From Notospermus geniculatus (lineage: Eukaryota > Nemertea > Pilidiophora > Heteronemertea > Lineidae): a stretch of 64,000 nt of DNA. Positions 48,116-59,900 of the stretch are shown here, piece after piece. Position 1 is the stretch's first letter; every line of letters starts with the position of its first letter. Position numbers and translations under genes: made by a program. The stretch is taken from positions 298,711 through 362,710 of the forward strand of contig NMRB01000316.1 in the NCBI GenBank assembly GCA_002633025.1, in the 5' to 3' direction. The notes below the pieces were generated by a model. The model saw nothing but the letters and a program-made list of their open reading frames with translations. It was not told where the DNA came from and ran no database searches.

Positions 48116-49419
48116 TTCTACCAACGGTTGGTGTGATGACAACCGGCTTTACTGTGCCACCGATAGTAATTGTCCCAATCCAGCCCAACCCAGTCCCGAG
48201 CACTCCGATTCAGCATCTGCCAATCACGAGAAAGAAGCAACGATTTGTATGCGAATTGTGCCAAAGGTCGTTTGAGAAGTCGTCTGGACTCACCCGACAC
48301 AAATGGACTCATTTACGCAGAGTGGAAAAACCCCCCAAAGAATTCAAATGCGATGAGTGTGGAAGGGCATTTCCCTGTCGTCGAAATCTTAATGACCACA
48401 TGAATCTTCACACCGGGAAGAAACCTTTTAAATGTGATGTATGTAATGTGTCATTTGCACTACGATCTGCTTTCCGATGTCATAAACTGGAGCACTTAAG
48501 CAAAAAATCGTTCAGATGTGACAGGTGTGGAAAATCATTTAAAAAGGTGTGGAATTATACGACGCATAAACTGCAACATCAGCGAGCTGCAAATGAAAAG
48601 CCATTTAAATGTGACCTCTGTGAGAAGAGCTTTACAAGAAGTACAACTCTTAGAAACCATAAAGTTCTCCACGTGGACGAGAGGCCATTTAAGTGTGACT
48701 TATGTGAAAAAACATTTCAACAAGCTTCAGGATTAAGTCAGCATAAAATGGTCCACATCCTGCCCGTGTCTGACTGGCCACATCAGTGTGATCAGTGTGA
48801 GGACAGACCGTATAAATGCGACCAATGTAAAAAGGCTTTCAAAAGCAACCTTAGTGTCCGTGCTCACAAATCCGTTCATGCCAGGGAAAAGCTTTTCAAA
48901 TGTGAGGAATGTGATGCAGCCTTTGAGCTGGCTTCCCAACTTAAAAAGCATCAGATAAATCATGGCACAGACAGGCCGTTTGAATGCCAGCTGTGCGGCT
49001 GCACGTTTACGCATAAATATAGCCTGAATAACCATATGAAGAATCATTCTGACCATAGACCATTTGAATGTGACATTTGTGGAAAGGCTTGTAAGACGAA
49101 AAGTGATCTTGGGTCACACATGCGTGTTCATGTTGAAGAGCGACAATTCAAATGTGACAAGTGTGACAAAGCCTTTAAAACGAAGAGTGATCTAAAAGAT
49201 CACTTGGTAGCTCACTCTGCAGAAAGGCGATTTAAATGTGACGAGTGTGGTAAAGCTTTTAGGTGGAAAAGTCGTCTTAAATATCACCAGCGTAACATTC
49301 ACTCCATTGGTTGTTTTTGCTGTGACGAGTGTGACAGAGCTTTTGAGAGGAAGAGAGATCTTGAAGCTCACCTGTGTGATGGTCACTCAGGTGGCCAAGT
49401 ACTGCCTTGTACACATTAA
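48116..49419 (+). CDS. Alternative terminal exon V5, ~13 C2H2 fingers
   Basis: The acceptor ttcttttattttcag and G|TT phase are the same as in V2-V4. The opening is shortened (LPTVGVMTTG), followed by VVPIQPNPV-type residues. Thirteen complete C2H2 fingers are readable; the seventh is cut after HQCDQC and fused to the next. With the shared exons 930 residues. It is the last exon of the array; no further copy is seen before the repeats at 49495 and 50244. Fingers 9-11 are almost the same as in V3 and V4, while fingers 2-4 differ most. Confidence 0.8.
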
Positions 49420-49494
49420 GACCTATAGGCCTTTTAACATTTTTACCAGAGTCAATTTGATCCGGTTCGAGGCCAGTTAAGTATTTTCTGATCT

Positions 49495-49665
49495 CCAACT
49501 TTCTTTGGTTCAGGGCGATGAACCAAATGGTTGAAATTGGACTCCTAATGTAAAGCTTTTTACTTTCTTTGGTTCAGGCTGATGATTCAAATGGTTGAAA
49601 TAGACTCCTATAATGTAAAGCTAATTTACTTTCTTTGGTTCAGGCCGATGAACCAAATGGTTCTG
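49495..49665. repeat. ~65-bp tandem repeat, three copies
   Basis: Units run 'tttctttggttcaggscgat' then 'gaaccaaatggttgaaat...actcctaatgtaaagc'. A single related piece lies at ~44033 and an inverted-looking one near 47225, so these are parts of the shared flanks of the zinc-finger exons. Confidence 0.7.
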
Positions 49666-50243
49666 TATAATACTTCCATGCCATAACAAAGGGCTCGCGG
49701 GGAAAGTTGCGCGGGACTTTCTCACAAATTTTCACGAGCGATTCCTTTTTTGTGCATGGATCGATGGTCAATCTGATTTAGAATATGATCTGGAGAAAAC
49801 TTCTAAGGCCATTCCGAACCCGATTTTTGAATTTCAGAGGAAAACAGCAAAAATTATTCAATTTTCTGTTTTGACCTTTTTCAGGCCACTAATTAAGCAA
49901 TTGCTAATTAGTTATTTCAATTTTGAAAAATCGGCCCTGGAACGACCACAGACCTCGCCATGCTGCATCCATCACTACCTAAAATCCGGTCATTTGGAGC
50001 CGGCTGTACCCGTCATCGCCTCTGGAAACTTCATCTAGGACTTGTGCATTGTTCATGAATAAAGTTACATAATCAGTTAATTATTGTGCAGTTTTTCAAT
50101 TCGGAGATCTGAAACAATACATAAACTCACCGCTCACAAAATTCGTTGGCAAAATAAACTAACTACGGTCGTAACACATTCGTGCGATTAAATTTCAAAC
50201 GGACCTCAACTGGATGCGTTCACTATCTCCCCCGCCACCTTGG
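49666..50243. other. Unassigned intergenic sequence
   Basis: I see no gene, repeat or hairpin of note here. The first 60 bp are GC richer ('ctcgcggggaaagttgcgcg'). Confidence 0.4.
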
Positions 50244-50555
50244 TACTGTCACACCTTGCCGGATAGCATTAACGGACGTCTGACGGAGCAAAAGAAAATT
50301 ATCCGGTGGTGACAGTTGTCTCCGTTGCCGCTGGAGGCCCTCACGAACGAAAGAAAATAGAGGTCCACCAGGGTGTACATTGCTGTCTGTCCGGAACCCG
50401 TTACATGTACGGTAGTCATACTGTACTCCTGAAGTCACAGTTTTATCCTGTGGACTCCGTACCCATCCGTCATTCATCAGTCTCCATGCGTTCCTTATCA
50501 GGTAAATCGTCCGCTGAACATACGGTACACCTCCGGTTCACCCGTTGCAGGTCCG

Positions 50556-50777
50556 TAATACTAGTGTCCCACTGGCGACTTTTTCCCACGACAAGGGGCG
50601 AATCGGAAGTCTGCGACATTCCCTCGACAAGCTGCGATATTTAGCATTAATGTGTTTTGCATTGGATCATGACGCCAGAGAATAACTGCGAACATAGACG
50701 ACAGTCTACGAAGAGCTACGAATTTTTCATTCGTCCCTTGTCGCAGGCCAAAATTCGCCAGTGGGACGCTAGTATTA
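50556..50777. mobile_element. Nested MITE with TAATACTAGYGTCCCACTGG termini
   Basis: The left end 'taatactagtgtcccactgg' and the right end 'ccagtgggacgctagtatta' are inverted repeats with one mismatch. ~222 bp, inside the larger foldback element, so it was inserted later. Confidence 0.75.
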
Positions 50778-50927
50778 GTAGTCCGACCGCGAGTCAAACT
50801 CCACCGGACGTCAACGAATGCGAACTGACAAGTACAGGGCGAGCAATGAACGAGTTCCGAACAAAACGAATGCAAGTACAGCGCACAACAACCGTTCAAA
50901 TAACGGACGCTTTTGCCTGGTGGTGTT

Positions 50928-50983
50928 CGTTCCATCCGGCGGAAAGTTTTGTGCATGCACAAAACTTTCCGCCGGATGGAACG
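50928..50983. repeat. Perfect 56-bp palindrome without spacer
   Basis: CGTTCCATCCGGCGGAAAGT leads to a central TGCATGCA-type axis (gtgca|tgcac), after which the other half is the exact reverse complement. It forms a spacer-free cruciform. Confidence 0.85.
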
Positions 50984-51350
50984 GACCTCGCCTGACAAGG
51001 AACGCATTTCCCGAACGAGAAACGGGCAAGAAACGAATGCGAACGGAAATGAACGGATTCAAAATTTTGCTGTCCGTCGGACGTCCGTTAACGCTGTCCC
51101 CGGGACGCTGTCCGGCCAAGTGTGACAGTAGCAAAGCCTAGCGCACATTTGCGACAAAACTCAATCCGTTATGGGTGTCTGTTAAAATCGACCGCTGACC
51201 TGGCTGAATGACGAGTCGTCAGCGTTGGGTGAGTCGACTTTAAAAACACCCCTAACGGATTGAGTTTTATCGCAAATGTGAGGCTTCAGGGCTCGCTTTC
51301 TCCGTCACTGCACGTCACTTCGTGTGCGCGGACATCGGGGCGAGCACGAA

Positions 51351-51716
51351 ATACAGTGGAACCCCTCTAGGTCGGCCACCCATGGCCGGAGCGAAGTGGT
51401 CAATTTAGAGGAGTGGTCGCTTTAGCCAGGTTGAGATGGGGGGTGGGGGCACTTTGATTGCTAACTCATGTGATCAAAGGACTTGGATTATGATGATTAA
51501 AACAAGGTGAATTACGGCCAGCAGCCTCAATAACAAATGAATACCTTCACAAAATCTTACACTTTGGAAGCTTGGTTTAGCTTGGCTTTGGTGTTTGTCC
51601 CAGAAGATCATTCTCCATCTCCATATTCTGACTACATGTACATTTGTACATGTATTTCAAAAGAGCCCATGTTCAAATACATACAATTTTTGTGGTCGTG
51701 GTCAATTTAGAGGGGT
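51351..51716. mobile_element. Truncated element with CAGTGGAACCCC terminus
   Basis: It begins 'atacagtggaacccctcta' like the element at 34602. Its other end ('ggtcaatttagaggggtt') is cut by the start of the satellite at 51722, so the expected closing TTCCACTG is missing. Confidence 0.6.
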
Positions 51717-51721
51717 TGAAA

Positions 51722-52368
51722 TGAAGCTTTCATGGAAATAAACGGGTGACTTTGAGAGCAAAATTGCCCGATGAACAAAGCATTCATATCCCAAGCACAA
51801 CCTGATCTGACACACAACTTTTTTGGGAGGCTTTGCAAAAACAATGTTATCGTCATCAAATCGACTTGATATTTCACACACATACGTACAGACGTATACT
51901 TTAACATATAAAAATGGTCTCACAAGAATCAAAACTTCTCTTCATGGAAATAAACGGGTGACTTTGAGAAAAAAACTGCCCGATCAACAAAGCATTCATT
52001 CCATCCACAACCTGATCTGACAAACAACCTTTTTGGGAGGCTGCAAAAACAATGTTATCGTCATCAAAACGACTTGATATTTCACACACATACGTACAGA
52101 CATATACTTTAACATATAAAAATGGTCTCACAACAATCAAAACTTCTCTTCATGGAAATAAACGGGTGACTTTGAGAGCAAAACGGCCCGATGAACAAAG
52201 CATATTCATATCCCATCCACAGCCTAGTCTGACACACAACTTTTTTGGGAGGCTGCAAAAACAATGTTATCGGCATCAAATCGACTTGATATTTCACACA
52301 CATACGTACAGACGTATACTTTAACATATAAAAATGGTCTCACAACAATCAAAACTTCTCTTCATGGA
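51722..52368. repeat. ~210-bp satellite array running into the gap
   Basis: Units begin 'catggaaataaacgggtgac' at 51731, 51943 and 52151, and a fourth starts at 52363 just before the Ns. The spacing is 208-212 bp and the copies are very similar. The array probably continues in the 998-N gap, whose real size is unknown. Confidence 0.85.
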
Positions 52369-53366
52369 NNNNNNNNNNNNNNNNNNNNNNNNNNNNNNNN
52401 NNNNNNNNNNNNNNNNNNNNNNNNNNNNNNNNNNNNNNNNNNNNNNNNNNNNNNNNNNNNNNNNNNNNNNNNNNNNNNNNNNNNNNNNNNNNNNNNNNNN
52501 NNNNNNNNNNNNNNNNNNNNNNNNNNNNNNNNNNNNNNNNNNNNNNNNNNNNNNNNNNNNNNNNNNNNNNNNNNNNNNNNNNNNNNNNNNNNNNNNNNNN
52601 NNNNNNNNNNNNNNNNNNNNNNNNNNNNNNNNNNNNNNNNNNNNNNNNNNNNNNNNNNNNNNNNNNNNNNNNNNNNNNNNNNNNNNNNNNNNNNNNNNNN
52701 NNNNNNNNNNNNNNNNNNNNNNNNNNNNNNNNNNNNNNNNNNNNNNNNNNNNNNNNNNNNNNNNNNNNNNNNNNNNNNNNNNNNNNNNNNNNNNNNNNNN
52801 NNNNNNNNNNNNNNNNNNNNNNNNNNNNNNNNNNNNNNNNNNNNNNNNNNNNNNNNNNNNNNNNNNNNNNNNNNNNNNNNNNNNNNNNNNNNNNNNNNNN
52901 NNNNNNNNNNNNNNNNNNNNNNNNNNNNNNNNNNNNNNNNNNNNNNNNNNNNNNNNNNNNNNNNNNNNNNNNNNNNNNNNNNNNNNNNNNNNNNNNNNNN
53001 NNNNNNNNNNNNNNNNNNNNNNNNNNNNNNNNNNNNNNNNNNNNNNNNNNNNNNNNNNNNNNNNNNNNNNNNNNNNNNNNNNNNNNNNNNNNNNNNNNNN
53101 NNNNNNNNNNNNNNNNNNNNNNNNNNNNNNNNNNNNNNNNNNNNNNNNNNNNNNNNNNNNNNNNNNNNNNNNNNNNNNNNNNNNNNNNNNNNNNNNNNNN
53201 NNNNNNNNNNNNNNNNNNNNNNNNNNNNNNNNNNNNNNNNNNNNNNNNNNNNNNNNNNNNNNNNNNNNNNNNNNNNNNNNNNNNNNNNNNNNNNNNNNNN
53301 NNNNNNNNNNNNNNNNNNNNNNNNNNNNNNNNNNNNNNNNNNNNNNNNNNNNNNNNNNNNNNNNNN
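52369..53366. other. Assembly gap (998 N)
   Basis: It lies between the satellite and PRKCSH. The signal peptide and first LDLa exons of PRKCSH are not found in 49420-53974 outside the gap, so they are most likely here. Confidence 0.9.
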
Positions 53367-53974
53367 TTATGATTAGTGGAAGCCATGCCAGGGGGTGAAA
53401 TGTTTGTCCTATGAAATGGTTCTCTTGTCTTGAGACTGAGGGGTGATAATTTTGCCCTAAAGATAAGAAACATTGACTGCACTGGTAATGAGGAACCCAC
53501 CGAACTACGCCACGTCGGTGTAAGACCCGGAAGTCCTATTTTTCTAACAGTATTTCCATTTACCTCTTGCCCCAAAATAAACCACTCTGTTTGGTTCAAT
53601 TTTGATTAAATTACACTGCCCTATTTCATGTTCAAAGTTGTCCATATATTACTGCTCTGTTTCGTCAGAAATGCCACAGGATGCCAATATTGACAATGTC
53701 TTTGGGGAAAATTTGCACGGAAAATTGTGTAGAAAAATGTACACATGCTTTGACGGCGCGACGTCAGCAGCGAGAAAAGTGATGTCATTTGGATCTTATA
53801 GTATGTCATTTGGATCTTATAGTTGCTGCGCCATCTGCAGTCATGCGGGTTCCTCATTGTCAAGGAGTGACAGGTCCCACATAACAGCCCTGCGTCAATT
53901 TCATTGACAACCACTGACTGGATTACTATGGGATGTAAGTCCTGTGTAGTAATTATCCACTTTCTCACTTTCAG

Positions 53975-56900
53975 GTACCTCTGCATGTCCTAAGGGTCAG
54001 TTCCATTGTAAAAATGCAGGATATAAATCATATTACATACCATCTTCTAGAGTAAATGATGGAATTTGTGGTAAGTGCCATCAGCATCTTTGCTAATTTT
54101 GACAATACAGCAGAAGTTCATAATTGCCACTGGTCAACACCTCTGCCGGTAGACACATCTCAATTAAGAATTCCAAAGTCCAGTCTTATCTTGGGCAGTT
54201 CTCTTCATTTTGATCTCTACACTCTCTATCAAGAACAGCATTTGTACCAATGCATTTGTCCATGATAGAGAACATCTGTATTTGCTTTCATGTTTGTATG
54301 AATTTGGTGGTACAGCTTTCAGAGGAGGTTTGCAAGCTTTGTTGAGCTAGTTCAGCCCGTGGAATGATGACAGTCCATGTGTTCAGCATCAGTTCTTAAT
54401 GAATGAAGTCTGTTTGCTCAGCTGTCCAGTTGCCACTTCATGGCTGAATTTTATTTCCTGACACAGCATGGTTTTACATTCAAAATTTTCAGTTTACTTC
54501 GTGTTGTGACTGTTTGAGTTGTAAGGACACAATTTCATAAAAAAATATGGAATAGAACTCATTTCAGCATGTTTTTTTTGCAGATTGTTGTGATGGTTCA
54601 GATGAATACAGTGGTTTAACACTTTGTGAGGACACCTGCCTGTAAGTTTGGAGATTTTATCTTTTGCTCATGGAAGTGGCAGATATTTTGATAGTTCCAC
54701 AGTGGCCCCATCATTTGACATTTTCATGTTGCCTGGCCAGTGTCACTTCAGGGCCATATTTAACTTTTTGGTCCAGGGGGGCAGAAGCCTCTCTAGGGGG
54801 GGCAGAAGACCTCTTTTTGCCGTTTTCTGCCCAAAATCCGCATGAAAATCACGTTTTTTGGTTGGCTCAGGGGGGGCAACTGCCCTGCACTTGAAAAAAA
54901 ACAATGAAGTAATTCAAATATTACACAGAAACTGAATACCCGGGTATTTTGAAAAATACATCTACGGTAAAGATGAATTTTCTTACAGAGAAAAAGGCAA
55001 AGCTTTACGTGAGGCAGAAGAACGAAGTCGTTTACTGCTCACAGAGGGTTACAAAGTCTATCAGGAGTATAGCAAGCAAGGCCAGACAGCTACAGATGAA
55101 AGCAAAGTAGGTAGACTGACTCACCTAAACCAAGCCTGTTTCACATGGTCAAATTCCAATAGTAATGATGATAATGATTACTAGTACTCATAGGAAGTTG
55201 GTACACGATTCATCGATGCATTATGAATTGTGACAAAGGAGCTGACCTTTCAATGGCTGGACCAACTGTAATGTGATCGTGATGTCATTATTTTCCAGTT
55301 TAGCATGACCTTGTGTGATTTTCTTGTCACCCCCTTTTCAGACTAAATTGAATTCGTTAGAAATAGAACGAAATGAACTTGAGCAGAAACTTGAAGAGCT
55401 AAAAAGTAAGTGATCTGTCACCAGTACATTGTGAACCCTGGCCATTTTTACTCTGGGTGTACTGCTGACCCAGGCCATCTTAGGAAATTGAGACTTCTTG
55501 CCGAATTTTTAGAGCACCAGTGGTGCTGTTGTGTCTTGGTTTTGTCCCAGGCCATCAGGGTTTCTGCCAGGAATTTTTTTATGGGGGGGGGGNTCCTGGT
55601 CAAAAACATAAATTTTGACTAATTTTGACTTTTTATGGAGGGGACATATCCCCCCATTCGCGGAAACACTGACTGGCCATACTACTTCTATTTATTGTAT
55701 TCATCATTCATGTATTGTGTTGATCTGAATGATATCATATTTCATATCATATGATGACTGATCCACACAAATTCGATATCCTGACTTCTTCATCCAACCT
55801 GAAACTCCATTATTAAGGTTGCATCTTTCTTTTCTCCTGTACTTCAGAGGCAAAGGAAGATGCAGAGGCCCCAGAAAACGAGGCAAAAGAAAAACATAGA
55901 AAGGCTTGGGAAGGTTAGAGATCTTGAGGTCTATTTTCAGTTAATATTCAAATGTTCGAGATATTTCTGAGTGAAACTTTGATAATGCAAGTCTGATTCA
56001 AAAACAGAAGAGACTTGTTCATTTGGAGTATTCACTGACAGGGGACGTTGTAGAATCGGCGGCTCAAGTAGAGTATAGCGGACCAAGCCATGGGAAGTGC
56101 ACTGAGTGTGTACATTTGTGTGCACGGAATAAGCGGCAATGTATGGAGATGCGTCACTTCCCATGGCTTGGTCCACTATACTCTACTTGACCCGAATTGG
56201 CTTCTGTATTGACAACTAGGCCTAATCCGAATACTGTAAACCGTGAAATTTTCGCGTGTGTTTTATTTTGGCGATTTTCGCGCTCGAGGGTCAAAACGCG
56301 AACATAAATCGCGCGAAAATCATTGGTTCTTGAGGTTTTATGAAGCTGAAGGGTTCCAATCGCGAAAAATTATTCTTCGCGAATTCGTAAACCCTCAAAA
56401 TCGCGAACATTTAGCGCCGCGAAAATTTCACAGTTTACAGTAGGTTATGTGACGTTTTGCGCATATCGCCAGTGATGCCTGAATGTGATGAATACATGAA
56501 TGGAATTAATAGAAGTCCTAAGTTGCTGTATTTATGTAGTAAATCTCCTCCCATTCTAGATCAAAAGGCTGAAAGGGAAGCAGAATTGGATTTAATCAAG
56601 GCAAACACAGCGTTCCGGGAATTAGATGCCAACACCGATAACTTGTAAGTACGAGAGGTTACCGGTATGTACCGGTAGAAATGATCTCCTCATTCGATGT
56701 CATTTGACTTTTAAGCAAAGCCAACCAGTTGGAGGTCTGGTCAATGTGATGTGGGGTCAGTTAAAAAACAGACATATTCTTTTGTTCTGTAGTCCACAAA
56801 ACACACATCATCATAAACTGTTGTTGTGCCTACCTCATGCATATTTAAATTAATTAATTTAATAATCCACTGATAAGATCTGTTCCTTTGTAGGATAAGC

Positions 56901-59900
56901 AGACTCTTTTCTTATGTAGGATTATTGAGATTACTTCTACGTGAAAACATCTACCGCCTGTCACCTCAGAGATGCCGGGTTCAATTCCTGGTCAGCCCCA
57001 ATACTCTTGTGATAGAGTGGGCAAAATTCGACAATGTAGATTTCCACAGATGACTCTGGTTTCCTCCTACATTCAGGGATTGACATAAGCCGAGGCCATT
57101 TTCCAAAACACCCTTGCTGGCCCTCTAAAGTGTCCAGGGCCATGGCTGGCTGACCCTTGGCCTATTGTGTGCCTTCATTTGATTAATGTGATAATAAACT
57201 GGGTCTAGCTGAAATTGACCATCCATGACCTTGGACAACAATCACTTTGGATTAGAATAGAGGGCCAGCAAGGGTGTTTTGGAAAATGGCCTTGGCTTAT
57301 GTCAAACCCTGTACATTACCGGTACATATGAAATTGCCCAATAATGAGCCAAGTTAGAATTGACAGCTCTACTCAATATGTAGAAAGAAAATCTGTTCTT
57401 ACATAGGCCTATAGTGCGTCACCATAAATTATCGCTGGATCCGTCATCTCCACGAAATGTGCATTGTACATGAAGAATTTTCGTTTTTTGTCCTATTGAT
57501 GCCAAAAGTTATGTGTCAAAACATTTCAGCAATTTATTTCACGAAGAAATGTAGGCCGTTTAGGCCATCGCAGGTGAGAAAGTGCAGTTTGAATGGGGAA
57601 ACCCGGGATTATCGATCGTCGGCCGTGACGGCCAAATTGAGGTCAACATGGCGGATGTATCCTTGGCGACGGAAAATATGTCAGAATTCGGCAATGTCGC
57701 ACGACAAACACAAGCCCCAAAAATATTTTCCTTTCGTGATAGGAAAGGGTTTTAGGTGGTTATATTGCTCACACATTTATTTTTATAAAATCATCTTCCA
57801 AATATCCACTGACAGCGTCAGCTCATGGCGGCCCGAGTCAAAAGTGTAAACATTGAAATCGCGTTCGCATTTTTCGGCGGCTGCGTCTACGCATTTATCC
57901 TGATTACTTGAGTATTATTTTGTGGTATTTCGATGAAATATTTATTCAGGATTATAGACATGTATGGAATATTGTCAGTCAAATGACAAAGGAAGAGGAA
58001 ATCACTTGAGTTCACAACAAGGCCCTCTGAAATTTCGGCCAAACATGTAAACTTCGGCGATAATTTTACGTCACGGACTTTAGTCCAGGATTGGTGAATC
58101 TGCTCTTATGTAGAGTAGCGTCTTACGTGTAATATGATTGGTTGCAGTGTGTCGGGAGAGGAACTACTGAAACACACAGAATTGGACAAGGATTTAGATG
58201 GTGAATTCACACTGCAAGAAGCAAAGGTATTATCGGAACGGAGGGGGACTGGAAAAACCGTGCTTGGAAGATTTTAAACAGCTTTGGAGATGACCATGCA
58301 TGTGTTGTATAGGTCTTTTCATACCAACCCGGGTGAACTTGTGAAGGCCACAAAATCTGCATGGGGGCAGTTGTGAAGATGGCGACATCGCCCATTCAGT
58401 CATTGGTCATACCCTCACAGCAAACGTGCCTTTTTCAGGAGGAGATCAGCAATATGGAATCCATCTGTTTGAAATCTTTCAGCACAGCTTCCAAGGTCAA
58501 TGCATGTTTATTTCACTTCAAGATTGGTGACCTTGGGTTTCCTGTGACACTCTTGTCAAAAATATTATGATCAGATTTGCCGTGTCTACAAAATGGTCTT
58601 CCTGTATGCCAGAAACTTCAAAATTATTTGACATTTACAGGCCGTATGAAAACCAAGGTCATCCAGTCACACTTCTCTTTCAGCAAGCTGCAGGTTGTGA
58701 CCAACAAAATGGAAGGTTTAAGTGCAAACTTTTCAATGTTCTTAGAACTTTCTGCTCGCTCTTTCCAGAGTATCTGTAGATGAAATGAAGACACATATAG
58801 AATTTGATATAAATGGTGATGGTCTAATAAACGAAGAGGAAGCCAAGGTAGTCTCCTTTTCTTGGGTTGATGTCTTACGAACATTCAGCACGCCGAGTTC
58901 CCATTGGTTTTCATCAGTGGTACATCTTAACTTTCCAGTCGTCTGACTATGGCGATCACCGCCCCACCAGGGTGTGCCCTGGATGACATTCAGGTTTTTT
59001 TTATACCGGTACTACGCAATATACCACACATGTATCTGCACTAACAATTCTTCATTTTGTTGCTTTACTTGCAATTCAGCTCCACTTACATGTAGCTTAA
59101 ATTCCTGGTTTATTTTCAGGAATATCTTGAAGATAACGACCAAGTGGACTTCGAAACATTCCATCCGAAAGTTTGGCCAAATATCAAACAGATTTATCGC
59201 ATGCCAGGATCAGCTGTTGAAGAGGAGCAACCGGAGGTAAGTCGTCATACTGGGTCGATAATCCATCGTATTCTGTGTTATTGTTGGATATCTGTGTTAA
59301 TGTTGAGATATTATGATAATAAATAACCTACATGTACTAAGGTCCCAGTCAACAACCCAAAGTGGATTAAGACCTTGCTCAAAATGATTGTTTTGGTTCC
59401 AGTACTTGTCTCAATTGCAAGGTCCAGGAAAATTTCTTTCCAGCATGACCATGATTGCAGAAAAAAAATTTGTTCAATAACAACAGGACGAGGAAAGAAC
59501 AAAGCCTTTGGGCATTCTTGGTAGCACTCTGTGTAAAATAGCTAGGCCAATATCCATTGGTTATCACCCAGAAAATTTTATTCTTCATATCAGTACTTTT
59601 ACATTATATCTTGGGTTTCATGAAGCCAAGGCAGTGGGAAAGTATTCGTAGGATTGTGTGCAGTCCTTCAATTGCCGTATCAATTTTCATCTCACTGAAA
59701 CACAATGTCTATCTTGCAAATAAACTTGAGAAATATGTACCGGTATAGGGAACTTAGTTCTGACAGAGTAATGCCACATCTTGCTCAATGTTAAAGGGCC
59801 CCAACCGTGTTTTGCCTGGCTCAAACGATTCTACACCAGGCATTGCCTCGATCCCCATTATGTCTACTGATTCAGACTCTAGTCAAAAAGTAAGTTACAG

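Larger units (their letters stand above)
50244..51130. mobile_element. Foldback DNA element with nested MITE
   Basis: The termini TACTGTCACACctTGCCGGA and 'TCCGGCCAAGTGTGACAGTA' are inverted repeats; pairing continues through 'gttaacggacgtc'-like words. The interior holds a second inverted pair (50556-50777) and a 56-bp palindrome (50928-50983). Open frames on both strands mirror one another and are not genes. Confidence 0.75.

Noticed and set aside
53669-53900. YTCFDGA motif near 53740 as the first LDLa exon of PRKCSH
   Set aside because: It resembles FTCLDGS only over a few residues, lacks the following DDYCDC part and has no matching donor; the true exon is more likely in the gap.
58439-58495. 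Possible exon between the two EF-hand exons (after ctttttcag, up to a GTCAATG donor)
   Set aside because: 57 nt in phase 0 cannot repair the frame between version A and version B, and the peptide has no EF-hand or PRKCSH likeness.
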